Source of the DNA: Anatilimnocola floriformis
GTDB taxonomy: Bacteria > Planctomycetota > Planctomycetia > Pirellulales > Pirellulaceae
Length of the DNA: 64,000 bases
Direction of reading: 5' to 3'
Assembly: GCF_024256385.1 (NCBI RefSeq)
Contig: NZ_JAMLFW010000002.1
Location: 682,001 to 746,000 of the forward strand
The notes beneath the pieces are model-generated. The model was not told the origin of the DNA and made no database searches. It saw nothing but the letters and a program-made list of their open reading frames with translations. The stretch's first letter is position 1. Each line of letters begins with the position of its first letter. Below are positions 18,091-27,251 of this stretch, piece after piece. The translations under genes were made by a program, and so were the position numbers.

Positions 18091-19167
18091 CTACTCGTCG
18101 GCCTTCTCGTCCTTCTCTTCTAGATTGTACTCGACGAGCTTGCTCCGCAGCGTATTTCGGTTGATGCCGAGGCGATTGGCGGCCTTGGTTTGCACGCTAT
18201 TGCAGAGCTGCATAACCTGCACAATCAGCTCTTTCTCCACGCGGTTGACGATCTTCTCGTGCAAATGATGCTCGTCCGTGCCGAGCTGGTTTACTCCCTG
18301 CTGCACCACTTCGTAAACGAGCGTGTCGAGATCGACACCTCGAATTTTGCCGCCGCGGCGTTCACGCTTGCCCAGCACCGTTTCCGGCAGCAGCTCGACC
18401 GTCAGTTCATCGCCATCCGCCATCGCCACGGCCCGCTCGACGTAGTTTTGCAGCTCGCGAACGTTCCCTGGCCAGTGATAATCCTGCAATGCTTCGATGG
18501 CTTGCGGCTGAATATGTACGACGTGCTTTTCATTCCGCTCGCTATAGATCCGCAGGAAATGCGCGATCAGCGAAGGGACATCCTCGCGGCGCATGCGGAG
18601 CGGCGGGATGACGATCGGCACCACGTTGAGCCGCCAGTACAAGTCCTCGCGAAACCGCTCGGACTCCACCGCTTCGTACAGATTGACGTTGCTTGCCGCG
18701 ACGATGCGGGTGTCGACGCGAATGGTCGCCGTATCGCCCACGCGCTCGAACTCACGCTCTTGCAGCACGCGCAACAGCTTCACTTGCAGGAACAGGCTAG
18801 TGCTGTTGATTTCGTCGAGAAAGATCGTGCCGGTATGAGCCGCTTCGAAACGGCCGGTGCGGTTGTTCACGGCGCCGGTGAATGCGCCGCGCACGTGGCC
18901 GAAGAGTTCGCTCTCGAGCAGGCTCTCGCTCAGTGCGCCGCAGTTGACGCGGACGAACGGGCCACTCGAGCGACTGCTGAGGCGATGGATCGCCGTGGCG
19001 ATCATTTCCTTACCGGTGCCGGTTTCGCCCATCAGCAACACCGAAGCGTTGGTCCGCGCGACTTTGCGCGTAAGCTGATAGACGGCTTCCATCGCCGGGC
19101 TGGCCCCGATCAGACCCGGAATCGGCGGGCCGGTATCCGGTGTGGGTTGCAGGCGATTGGGGTACAT
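18091..19167 (-). CDS. Sigma-54-dependent activator, AAA+ plus Fis-type HTH, no sensor domain
   Basis: The 358-residue protein begins almost directly with the AAA+ domain: Walker A at 47-54 (GETGTGKE), the sigma-54 contact loop GAFTGA at 94-99, Walker B at about 113-120 (GTIFLDEI) and the arginine-finger region. The C-terminus has a Fis-type helix-turn-helix (QTKAANRLGINRNTLRSKL). It remodels sigma-54 RNA polymerase at -24/-12 promoters. There is no receiver, GAF or PAS domain, so control must come from expression, a partner protein or the short linker (about 255-315). The rpoN gene lies 13 kb away on the same strand. Confidence 0.93.
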   Translation of the reverse strand: MYPNRLQPTPDTGPPIPGLIGASPAMEAVYQLTRKVARTNASVLLMGETGTGKEMIATAIHRLSSRSSGPFVRVNCGALSESLLESELFGHVRGAFTGAVNNRTGRFEAAHTGTIFLDEINSTSLFLQVKLLRVLQEREFERVGDTATIRVDTRIVAASNVNLYEAVESERFREDLYWRLNVVPIVIPPLRMRREDVPSLIAHFLRIYSERNEKHVVHIQPQAIEALQDYHWPGNVRELQNYVERAVAMADGDELTVELLPETVLGKRERRGGKIRGVDLDTLVYEVVQQGVNQLGTDEHHLHEKIVNRVEKELIVQVMQLCNSVQTKAANRLGINRNTLRSKLVEYNLEEKDEKADE

Positions 19168-19241
19168 GGATCCTTCCAGCGCGAGTTGTCGCTGCGAGCC
19201 GCATTGGTTGCGAGAACGCAGTAGGAGCTCGCAACCTTCAC

Positions 19242-21611
19242 TCAGGGTTTGGCGGGGGCGGATGTGGGAACAGCGGGACGGCGCGACTCGAGTGCATCGA
19301 GCACGCCGGAGAGAACGGCCTGCGTTTCGGAATCGAGATTTTCGCTGGCGTTGTAGCGAGCGTACTGATCAAGGATCTGTTGTTTCGTCAAGCCAATGCC
19401 GCGACTCTTGATCGCCACTTGCAGGCCTGCGAGGGCGGCCTGACGATCCGACAGCGGTCGCAACACCTGACTAGCCACATCGACGAGCGCGGTTTGCGCT
19501 TTCGGCGAAGCGATCATGCCGAGAACCTCGGCGGCCGGCGCGAGGAGCGTTGGGTTGTTCAACGCGGCGATGAGTGCGGGTTCGGTGCGCAACACGCCGT
19601 AGCGATTAAGTGTGTCTTTGTCGCTCGCCAACGTTTTGAGAGCAGCCAGCGCGGCCCGGCCGTTGGCAAGGCGTTCTTCACGCGAGGTCCAATCGCGACC
19701 TGCTCGCTTGCGAACTTCGCCGGTCAGGAACGAAACGGTCTCGGCATTGTGTGGCCGTGGCGCAACGTAGGTCCGGCTGTCATTGGCCAGTAGCACGGCG
19801 ACGTCGTCGACACTGCGCGAACGGATCTTGCCGACGGGATCGCGATAGTTGCGGTCGTGAATGATCTTCGGCACGTCGGCGACCGTGTCGGTGCCTACGA
19901 TCACGCCGATCGGGAGCAGCGCGGTGCGACGATCACGCCGCAGCAGCTGCACCATTTCGGTAACGGGCAAATCGAGCACGTCGCTGACGAGAATGAATTC
20001 ATAATCGGTGCCGTTGGTCGCTTTGCGAAACGCGTCATGGCTGCCGACGGCGATCTCGGCCAGGTAACCTTGATCGGCGAGCAGGCCGGCAATCGTCTGG
20101 GCATAATCGCCGCGGCCATCGATGACGAGCGCGCGATCGACACCCGCCGTGCGAACCGCATCGCCGAGGACTTCGACGACGTGACTCGAACCGGGAAAAG
20201 CCTTCTGTGGCTGATACTTCACAATGGCGAGCGCCGCTGCATTCCGCACCCGGCGATCGGCATGCGTGAGCGCGGTCGACAGCACGCTCATGTACGGGCT
20301 GTCCTCACTCAACAACTTGGCATCGCCCGTCAGGCTGAGAATCTCGGTCGCGCCGATGGCAGCTGCATGCATCTTTTGCGTCATCGCCAGCGACAGCACA
20401 TCGACAACCATGTCGGGCCCGGCTTCTTTGGCGAGCACAACGACCGGCGAAGTTGGTGCGAGAGGCCGGCCTTGTCCGCCGATTGCTTTGGCAAACTCCA
20501 GCTGATGCAACAGCCGCAGCCGTTGATACTCCGGGTTCTTAGCATTGATCTTCACCAGGTCAGTAGCCAGCCGCGCGTACAACTGACGCAGCGCGTCCTG
20601 CAACGGCAATGTGCTCGCTTTGGGAGCCTTGGAAGCATCGTCCCACTGCCAAACGATAGTGTTGTTATCGGCATCGACCGTGAACGGTTGCTGGCCGTCC
20701 TTCAATTGTTCAAATTGCCGCAGTAGATAGAGTTCGCTCTCATGCAGCTTCGGCACGCCACCCATGATCTTGGTCAGAGCGCGGCGAGCAGCGGCTTGCA
20801 ATGGCGGAGAGGCTTCCGGCGCAAGAGCCGGCGCCAAGAGATGACGAACCGCATCGCGTGAACGGAGTTCACCGAGGACATTGGCTGCAATGATTTGCTG
20901 CGCCTCCGGCGCCGCAGCAAGCGTGCCGAGGAGCGGCGCGGTGGTTGTATCCGCGAGATCGATGAGCGCCGCATAGAGTCGCTGATGTTCAGCACTGCGG
21001 GCCGGATCGGCAATGGCTTGCAAAACAGGCCCCACGAGGTTGGGACCTGCTTGCTCGAGTTTCGTAAGAGCCGTCGAAGCGGCTTCGAAGTTTGTATCGC
21101 TGACAGCTTTCACCAGCGCTGCTAGACGGGCGGGGTCTTCGGAGGCTTTCTTGGCCGCGGTCAAAACTTGCGTTGAGACCTGAGCCCCTTCGGGCTGCAG
21201 CTTTTCATTGCTGCCGAGATCGACAAAGAACGCGCTGCCATAAGTTGCCGGCAGAGCGGCGAGTTGATCATCAGGAAATTTACCGGCGACGAACTTCTCA
21301 AGATACTTTTTGCACTCGTCAGGACGGCCGAAGTTGAGCACCGATTGCGCGGCGCCAATGATCTGTAGCGCAGTGGTGGGATTCGATTCGCGAATCTGCT
21401 GGATGACGATCGATTCTGCGCGGCGGATTTCGTCGGGAGCAACTGGCGGCGCGCCTGGCTTGCGCGGCCCAGCCGGTGGTGCTCCACCCGCGCCGAAAGG
21501 ATCACCGCCGCCCATCGGTGGCTGTGCGGCTGCGTGCGCGAGCAACAATGCGGTCACCAGCAAGGTGCCGAGCAGCTTCAAGGTCAGCGATCGAGCGAAA
21601 GACATGGTCAT
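19242..21611 (-). CDS. Exported HEAT-repeat protein with a receiver-like insert
   Basis: The product is about 789 residues when started at ATG 21611 (21605 is equally possible); the frame extends upstream to 21761 without signal character. A signal peptide (SFARSLTLKLLGTLLVTALL) is followed by a Pro/Gly linker. Residues about 60-480 and 620-750 have HEAT-like helical pairs (e.g. RRVRNAAALAIVKYQPQKAF). Residues about 488-590 look like a response-regulator receiver fold: ALVIDGRGDYAQTIAGLLAD, then EFILVSDVLDLPVTEMVQLL, then LLPIGVIVGTD. The second Asp of the acidic pair is not clear. Role unknown; a periplasmic scaffold is a guess. Confidence 0.75.
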   Translation of the reverse strand: MTMSFARSLTLKLLGTLLVTALLLAHAAAQPPMGGGDPFGAGGAPPAGPRKPGAPPVAPDEIRRAESIVIQQIRESNPTTALQIIGAAQSVLNFGRPDECKKYLEKFVAGKFPDDQLAALPATYGSAFFVDLGSNEKLQPEGAQVSTQVLTAAKKASEDPARLAALVKAVSDTNFEAASTALTKLEQAGPNLVGPVLQAIADPARSAEHQRLYAALIDLADTTTAPLLGTLAAAPEAQQIIAANVLGELRSRDAVRHLLAPALAPEASPPLQAAARRALTKIMGGVPKLHESELYLLRQFEQLKDGQQPFTVDADNNTIVWQWDDASKAPKASTLPLQDALRQLYARLATDLVKINAKNPEYQRLRLLHQLEFAKAIGGQGRPLAPTSPVVVLAKEAGPDMVVDVLSLAMTQKMHAAAIGATEILSLTGDAKLLSEDSPYMSVLSTALTHADRRVRNAAALAIVKYQPQKAFPGSSHVVEVLGDAVRTAGVDRALVIDGRGDYAQTIAGLLADQGYLAEIAVGSHDAFRKATNGTDYEFILVSDVLDLPVTEMVQLLRRDRRTALLPIGVIVGTDTVADVPKIIHDRNYRDPVGKIRSRSVDDVAVLLANDSRTYVAPRPHNAETVSFLTGEVRKRAGRDWTSREERLANGRAALAALKTLASDKDTLNRYGVLRTEPALIAALNNPTLLAPAAEVLGMIASPKAQTALVDVASQVLRPLSDRQAALAGLQVAIKSRGIGLTKQQILDQYARYNASENLDSETQAVLSGVLDALESRRPAVPTSAPAKP

Positions 21612-21715
21612 GGCGAGAGCGAACCCAAGGCCGGGGAAATCGTGCGCGGCAATGGTTCTAGCGTAGTTACTCCGAGTCGTAAGTTCCAAGGTTTCAAAGG
21701 CTTTTCGGCCCGCCT

Positions 21716-23119
21716 TTAGCCGAGCGGCAGGCCTTCCTGCCCATACAATATGCCCCGCCAACGTTCGATCTGACGGCGCACTTCGACCGGCGCGGTCGAA
21801 CCGTAACTCTTAAAGGCCTCGACGGCGTTTTTCACACCTAAAATCGAGCGCACATTTTCATCGAGATCGGGATGCGCGGCTTGTAGGGCTTCGAGCGGCA
21901 ATTCCGCCAATGACACGCCCCGCTGCATCGCATCCTTCACCAGCGCACCGACCAAGTGATGAGCCGTGCGCTGGGCGATCCCCTTCTGAAAGATCAGATA
22001 TTCCATCAGCGTGGTTGCATCGAGGTAGCCCTTCTCGAGCTTTTCGGCGATGCCTTCGCGATTGAGCGTTGCTCCGGCAACCAGCGGCGCGGCGAGTTCC
22101 AGGCAGAGTTCGACCGTCTCGAACGAATCGAACAGCGGCGGTTTGTCTTCTTGCAAGTCGCGGTTGTAGGCGAGTGGCAGGCCTTTGATCAGCACCAGCA
22201 GGTGCTGCAGATGGCCGATCACGCGGGCGCTCTTGCCGCGAGTGAGTTCGAGCACGTCGGGATTGATCTTCTGCGGCATGATCGACGAGCCAGTGCAGAA
22301 CTGGTGCGGCAACTTGAGGAAATTGAATTCCACCGTCGACCACAGAATCCACTCCTCGGCCCACGTGCTGAGATGCGCGGCGATGAGCGACAGGACAAAC
22401 GCCGACTCCACGACGAAGTCGCGATCGCTGCTCACATCGAGGCTGTTGGCAGCGACCTCTGCAAATTGCAGCCGCTCGGCGACGTCATGGCGATCGATCG
22501 GCAGGGTCGTTCCCGCAAGGGCAGCCACGCCGAGAGAGCAAACATTGGTTCGTCGGCGGCAATCTCGCACCCGGCCCCGATCGCGCTCGAGTTTTTCGCA
22601 ATAAGCCAGCCAGTAGTGCGGCGCGAGAACCGGCTGAGCGCGCTGCAAATGCGTGTACCCCGGCAGGATGACATCGGCATCGGCTTCGCAGCGTTCGAAA
22701 AAGGCCCGCTGCAGATTGAGCAGCCCAGCATCGATTCGGTCGAGGGCATCGCGGACCCACAGGCGGATATCGGTCGCGACCTGGTCGTTTCGACTGCGGC
22801 CCGTGTGCAGCTTTCGCCCGACATCGCCGAGCCGCTCGATCAGCGCGCTCTCGATGTGCATATGAATGTCTTCGAGGGCGATGTTGAACGGGAAGATGTC
22901 GTTCTCGATCTCCTTGCCGATCTGCTTCAGCGTGACGCTGATCTGTTCGCACTCTTCAGCCGTGAGAATGCCGACCTTGGCCAGCATTTGGGCGTGAGCG
23001 ATCGAGCCCTGGATATCGTGCGCGTAGAGGCGGCGGTCGAAGCTAATGCTTTCGGTAAAGCGTTCCACCCGGCGGTCCGTCGCCTGCGAAAAGACCCCGC
23101 TACGGGAAGGAGTTGCCAA
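21716..23119 (-). CDS. argH: Argininosuccinate lyase
   Basis: ArgH splits argininosuccinate to arginine and fumarate, the last step of arginine synthesis. The 467-residue length is normal. The fumarate-lyase signature [10 protein letters not shown] lies near residue 280, [10 protein letters not shown] near 106 and the general acid/base region YTHLQRAQP near 155. The start codon is TTG at 23119 with an AAGG eight bases upstream; the N-terminus [17 protein letters not shown] aligns with family starts. One segment ([18 protein letters not shown]) differs slightly from the usual RRVNVCPLGAGALAG. Confidence 0.96.
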   Translation of the reverse strand: MATPSRSGVFSQATDRRVERFTESISFDRRLYAHDIQGSIAHAQMLAKVGILTAEECEQISVTLKQIGKEIENDIFPFNIALEDIHMHIESALIERLGDVGRKLHTGRSRNDQVATDIRLWVRDALDRIDAGLLNLQRAFFERCEADADVILPGYTHLQRAQPVLAPHYWLAYCEKLERDRGRVRDCRRRTNVCSLGVAALAGTTLPIDRHDVAERLQFAEVAANSLDVSSDRDFVVESAFVLSLIAAHLSTWAEEWILWSTVEFNFLKLPHQFCTGSSIMPQKINPDVLELTRGKSARVIGHLQHLLVLIKGLPLAYNRDLQEDKPPLFDSFETVELCLELAAPLVAGATLNREGIAEKLEKGYLDATTLMEYLIFQKGIAQRTAHHLVGALVKDAMQRGVSLAELPLEALQAAHPDLDENVRSILGVKNAVEAFKSYGSTAPVEVRRQIERWRGILYGQEGLPLG

Positions 23120-23469
23120 TCGACGACCTTTTACTTGGCCGACGCTGCCAGCGTCGGTCTGGATTTTTGGTTTGGTGAAATCGCTGTTGGCTGCAGCGGA
23201 CGAACCGGCAAGTCATGCTAGAAACGGCCTGCCGGGTTGTCAATCAACGATTGACGAACAGAGCTTAAAGAATAGGCACGCCATCGCGTCGCAAGGTTCG
23301 CGGGCACTGCGACTAGCTCCGTCTCGCCCACCCAATCGAGGCAGGCGGCAATGAATGTCACGCTCGACCAGCTGTCAGCTTTAGAAGCTGACAGCCAGGC
23401 GAATTCATCGCTTGCCTTAATGCGGGCATCCGCGGGCGAATGTCAGGCAAGTGAATTACTCTGGCCGGA
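23120..23469. other. Intergenic stretch with several small palindromes
   Basis: No gene is supported here. Three perfect hairpins are visible: CCGACGCT/AGCGTCGG at 23139-23157, just upstream of argH; GTCAATC/GATTGAC near 23240-23256; and an 11-bp stem GCTGTCAGCTT/AAGCTGACAGC with a 3-base loop at 23371-23395, downstream of the MFS gene on the minus strand. The last could end transcription of the transporter gene but lacks a T-run. Confidence 0.6.
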
Positions 23470-24861
23470 TTAGTGTCCGACCTCCACCGTCGATTCGTCA
23501 ATGTCCTTCGGCGGATGGAAGAAGAACAACAGCAGCAACGCGGCCACAATCGCAGCCCCCGAGGGAAAGAGAAGGAGCGGGTTGTACTGAATCGTCTGGA
23601 TAGCGTTGCCCGCTTTGTCGACGACAGGCACCGTGTACATACTCTGCAGCGCCGGCCAAACGTAGCGCGAGGCGATTGGCCCCATGCCGAGAATCAAAAA
23701 GTTGAACAACCCCTGAGCGCTGGTGCGAGCGTCCTTCGGAAACACGGCATCGACAAAGATGTAGAGTGTGGCGAAGAAGAACGCATAGCACACACCGTGG
23801 ACGATATTCACGGCAACGGCGACGTAGGGATTGGGAATCATAGCAAAGACCGCAAACCGCAACGCGTGACCGAGCACGCCGATGACCATCGTGTACCGCC
23901 AGCCGAGCGACTTCAGCACGTAGCCGAGAATCGCCATCGTAAGAATTTCGGAAATCTGTCCGACGGTCATGGCCGGCTGAATCCAGTTCGACGGCACGCC
24001 GACTTTTTCCAGATACGTAAAGCCATAAAAGAAAAAGCCGTCATGCACCGTGGCATCGATAAAGGTCACGATGAACAGCACGAACAAGAACGGATGCCGC
24101 AGCAGCTTCATCGCTTCGAGCCAGGCGAGCGAGCTATCGTTGCTCTTGAGAGGATCGCTCCCCTTGCCGGTTTCGACTCGCTTTGGCGGTGTGTGCGGCA
24201 ACGCCAGGCTGAAGGCCGCGAGCAGCAGCGAGGCAATGCCCGCCGTGATAAATGCAAAGCTCTTGCCGGCGTTCAGATCGATGCCTGTTTTGCCCGTGCC
24301 GAGCGCCATGCCCAGCCATTTCACAAAACCACCTGCCGCCTCGACGCTGGGAATCTTCGCCCAGTCGGCGAGGATGAAAATGAACGGCCAACTTGCGGCG
24401 ATCCAGCCGATGGTGCCCCACAAGCGCACCGGGCCGAAGTCCTTTTGCGGATCCTTGAGATTCGCAAAGGCCATCGTGTTCGTCACCGAAATGGTCGGCA
24501 CGTAGAAGAAGCAGTGAACTGCCATGCAGAGGAAGTACAGCCAGAAGCTCTGCACGTGCGCCGTTTCTCCTTGAAACGCCATGTACGACATCACGCCAAA
24601 GCCGAGAATCGCGAGGCCGCCAATCAGATGGCTGAAGGCCAGGTAGCGCTCGGCGGCAAAGTTGCGATCGACAAACTGGTTGGCGCCGAACATCGCAATG
24701 ATGGCCGCAATCGGGAAACAGAAATTCAGCAAGTTCTGCTGCCAGTCCGTAAAGCCAAGAGCGCCAGCGCCAAAGAAACCAAAGCTCGGCGGCAGCCAGG
24801 CTCCCCAGATGAAGAACTGGAGGAACATCATCACGCCAAGCTTGAAGCGGATCGAATTCAT
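23470..24861 (-). CDS. MFS transporter, nucleoside:H+ symporter type
   Basis: A 463-residue protein with twelve predicted membrane helices. The N-terminus (KLGVMMFLQFFIWGAWLPP) and VRLWGTIGWIAASWPF fit the nucleoside/H+ symporter (NupG-like) family common in Bacteroidetes and planctomycetes. It would import nucleosides or a related sugar across the inner membrane. The neighbours (argH upstream, a HEAT protein further upstream) do not name the substrate. Confidence 0.82.
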   Translation of the reverse strand: MNSIRFKLGVMMFLQFFIWGAWLPPSFGFFGAGALGFTDWQQNLLNFCFPIAAIIAMFGANQFVDRNFAAERYLAFSHLIGGLAILGFGVMSYMAFQGETAHVQSFWLYFLCMAVHCFFYVPTISVTNTMAFANLKDPQKDFGPVRLWGTIGWIAASWPFIFILADWAKIPSVEAAGGFVKWLGMALGTGKTGIDLNAGKSFAFITAGIASLLLAAFSLALPHTPPKRVETGKGSDPLKSNDSSLAWLEAMKLLRHPFLFVLFIVTFIDATVHDGFFFYGFTYLEKVGVPSNWIQPAMTVGQISEILTMAILGYVLKSLGWRYTMVIGVLGHALRFAVFAMIPNPYVAVAVNIVHGVCYAFFFATLYIFVDAVFPKDARTSAQGLFNFLILGMGPIASRYVWPALQSMYTVPVVDKAGNAIQTIQYNPLLLFPSGAAIVAALLLLFFFHPPKDIDESTVEVGH

Positions 24862-25049
24862 GGAGCAAAACCAGCGGGAGCAGCCAAGGACCAGAACAAC
24901 ACAAGGCGGATTGTAATCAACCCGCTGTGACGTTCGCCACTGGTTTTGAAATGGCCGTAGCCGAAGCGCGATCGGCCAAGCGCGGGCAGAAAGCAGCTAC
25001 CCGCTATGCGAGGAGGGAGAGTAGAGAAGAGTGAGTAGATAGTAGATGA

Positions 25050-26276
25050 CTATTCCACTCGCCGAAAATCGAGTACTGCCGAGCCCTTTTGCGACATGAG
25101 CCACTGTCGCCACTTCTCTTTGTCGTAGCTGTGATTGACGCCCGGATGCAGGCTAAGCAGAGCGCTCAGCACTTCGTCGTTTTTTTGGTGATCGATGATG
25201 ACTTGCGTCTTTGAGCCCATGCTCAAGCCGCCCAAACCACCGTTGTCGCCACCGCCGCCGAACGATGCTCCCATCTGGCCGGGGTTGCCTTGCTTCACGG
25301 TTTTGTGCGTCGTTACCAGTGCGTCGATCAACGGTTTCGTAGCCGACGTGGCGCCCAGCACCTGCAGGCCGACCGCGGCGCGGCGGACAACCTTGTTGTC
25401 TTTATTAGTCAGAGCTTTCACGAAGACTGGAATCGCCAGATGTCCTCCCTGGCGACGAAGCTCGGCCAGGCAGCGCTCGCGGAGGTTTTCGTTGCTGTCG
25501 TGCAGCGCGAGCTGAATCAGCTGGCTGGTGGCCATGCCCGGCGGCAACTTGCCGATCACGTCGAGGCACATCTGGCGCACGTCGATGGGATTCTTCTCAT
25601 CAGCGAGAATATCGGCCAGAGCGTTTGCCGCCGCGGGATCGCGAATGCCTTGGATGCTCTGCGCGGCATCGGCGCCCCGCTTCTCGCTATCGAGATTGCC
25701 GATCCAGATTTTCAGCTGCTTTCGCCATTGCTTGTCGGCAAGTTCAAACTCGCGCTCGCGGGCAGCGAGCTCGATCTCCTGCGGCAGCTTCCAAGCGCCG
25801 TGATATTTCACATAGCCTTGCCGCAGCATGAACTCGTCCGGCGTCATCCAGCCGCCGGTGGCAAACTTGCCGTAGCCCAGCGCGAGGCGGGCTTCTTCGT
25901 GATTGGTGTCGAGTTTCAAAATCTCTTCGAGATGAAACTTTCGTTGCTGCGTCAGCCCGGCATCGCGGCACCACTGGGCCAGTTGCCAATGGCCGGTAAC
26001 GGTCTGCGGCATTTTGTGCAGCAGATCTTCGTATTGCTTTTGCACGTCCGAAGTGGCCAGCACGCGCTGCACTTGCGGCCCGGCGAGCGAAATCTGCACG
26101 CCAGCCAGATTGCGGAGCAGATAGTTGTCGGTCACGGCCCGCTGCGGGTTAAGCCACTGCCCTTCGACGCGGCCGCCGCTGCGGAGCAGAAAAACTTCAG
26201 CCGACGCTGAATCAATCAAGGCAAACAGACCGCAGGCCAGCGAAAGCGCACCGAAAAGATGTTTGCGGGTAAGCAT
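25050..26276 (-). CDS. Exported HEAT-repeat protein, planctomycete type
   Basis: A 408-residue protein with a clear signal peptide (MLTRKHLFGALSLACGLFAL, cut near SASA). Residues 27-80 are a short beta-rich domain (EVFLLRSGGRVEGQW). Residues about 95-180 are helical with TPR-like spacing and the motif GYVKYHGAWKLPQEIE, seen in many planctomycete exported proteins. Residues 200-330 contain HEAT-like repeats (NLRERCLAELRRQGGHLAI). A glycine-rich loop lies at about 343-365. Function unknown; probably a periplasmic scaffold. Confidence 0.72.
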   Translation of the reverse strand: MLTRKHLFGALSLACGLFALIDSASAEVFLLRSGGRVEGQWLNPQRAVTDNYLLRNLAGVQISLAGPQVQRVLATSDVQKQYEDLLHKMPQTVTGHWQLAQWCRDAGLTQQRKFHLEEILKLDTNHEEARLALGYGKFATGGWMTPDEFMLRQGYVKYHGAWKLPQEIELAAREREFELADKQWRKQLKIWIGNLDSEKRGADAAQSIQGIRDPAAANALADILADEKNPIDVRQMCLDVIGKLPPGMATSQLIQLALHDSNENLRERCLAELRRQGGHLAIPVFVKALTNKDNKVVRRAAVGLQVLGATSATKPLIDALVTTHKTVKQGNPGQMGASFGGGGDNGGLGGLSMGSKTQVIIDHQKNDEVLSALLSLHPGVNHSYDKEKWRQWLMSQKGSAVLDFRRVE

Positions 26277-26616
26277 GGCCGATTTTCCGCTGCCGCATTG
26301 GCGAGCCCTGATTCGCCGTGGCGACTACGCCCTAAGTATAGTCGAGCGTTTCCGACCAGGCGAATTTGTTTTCGGGAAGGGAGGAAGAGAGGAAGAGGTT
26401 AGAGATTAGGGGGAAGACAATTCTTAATTCTCTAACCTCTTCCTCTCTTCCTCTCCTCCTCCGATTGTGCGGAAAATGCGGGTCAAACGGCCCAGAGATG
26501 GATCTGAGAGCGGTGTTTCTCCCTGATCCCTGGCCCCTAACCTCTGGCCCCTTCTACAATAGGGCAACGGGCTCTGGACGAGCAGAACCGGCCACGCAAC
26601 CCAAGAGGGACGAACG
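26277..26616. other. Intergenic stretch with long inverted repeat and purine/pyrimidine patches
   Basis: Between the divergent HEAT gene and the ACT gene no coding frame is supported. It contains the perfect inverted repeat at 26381-26453 (separate entry) and, at 26521-26553, a patch of short CCCCTAACCTCTGGCCCC-like units that resemble the repeat arms. Promoters for both divergent genes must lie here but no clear -35/-10 pair was seen. Confidence 0.6.
26381..26453. repeat. Perfect 25-bp inverted repeat, purine-rich arms
   Basis: Bases 26381-26405 and 26429-26453 are exact reverse complements with a 23-base loop. One arm is all purine except two T bases (GAGGAAGAGAGGAAGAGG then TTAGAGA). Arm and loop lengths are close to those of the element at 5575-5645, although the sequences differ. 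No T-run follows on either strand. Confidence 0.9.
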
Positions 26617-27108
26617 ATGAGCATCGGCGAAGGAGTGGATACTCCGTATGTGACAGCCCGTGGCCGAGGGTTTCCCACGATCCGGCAGTTCACCGTCTTT
26701 CTGGAGAACCGCGTCGGCCAACTGATGGAAGTCATCCGCCGCTTCGAAGGAAGCAAAGTGCGGATCGTCGCTCTCTCGATCAACGACGCCACCGAGTGCG
26801 CGTTCGTCCGCTTCCTCCTCAGCCATCCCGAGCAAGGGCGAGAAATCTTGGAACGGGCCGGCCTGGCCATCATCGAGAGCGAGCTGATCGGCGTCGAACT
26901 GCCGCAAACCAATCAGCCGCTGCTGGAAGTCTGCACCGCGCTGCTGCAAGCCGAAGTCAACATCGTGCAGGCCTATCCGCTGCTGATCCGTCCCCACGGC
27001 AAACCCGCCGTGGCGCTGATGGTCGACAATCTCGACATGGCCATGGCCACGCTCAACAACAAAGGCTTCTCGATGATCCACGAAGTGGATCTCGCCGACG
27101 AGGATTAA
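26617..27108 (+). CDS. Protein with two ACT domains
   Basis: The 163-residue product is almost entirely two ACT domains: residues about 22-90 (QFTVFLENRVGQLMEVIRRF) and about 95-160 (LEVCTALLQAEVNIVQAYPL). ACT domains bind amino acids or similar small ligands and control enzymes or transporters. The protein has no catalytic domain, so it is a stand-alone sensor that probably acts on a partner. A GAGGGA site lies just upstream of ATG 26617. The neighbours give no partner. Confidence 0.85.
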   Translation: MSIGEGVDTPYVTARGRGFPTIRQFTVFLENRVGQLMEVIRRFEGSKVRIVALSINDATECAFVRFLLSHPEQGREILERAGLAIIESELIGVELPQTNQPLLEVCTALLQAEVNIVQAYPLLIRPHGKPAVALMVDNLDMAMATLNNKGFSMIHEVDLADED

Positions 27109-27124
27109 AGAGTCGCCATTGTCG

Positions 27125-27196
27125 CCGAATATTCCATATTCGGTGGTGGCGGTCGCAGGCCGAGAACCGCTGGAATAAGCGTCAGCGATATTCCAG
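27125..27196. repeat. Two short palindromes after the ACT gene
   Basis: CCGAATA/TATTCGG (27125-27131 with 27137-27143) and CTGGAATA/TATTCCAG (27170-27177 with 27189-27196) are perfect stems in the gap between the ACT gene and the convergent TIM-barrel gene. Both share the ATATTCC core. They could serve as two-way termination hairpins, but there is no T-run. Confidence 0.6.
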
Positions 27197-27251
27197 CAAG
27201 TTCGGCGCGTTGAGCGTGCGCAATTGTGCCGCAGCTAAAGCGGATCGACGA

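Noticed and set aside
23473-24930. 485-codon plus-strand frame opposite the MFS gene
   Set aside because: Charged, non-membrane antisense translation of a clear transporter; no start signal.
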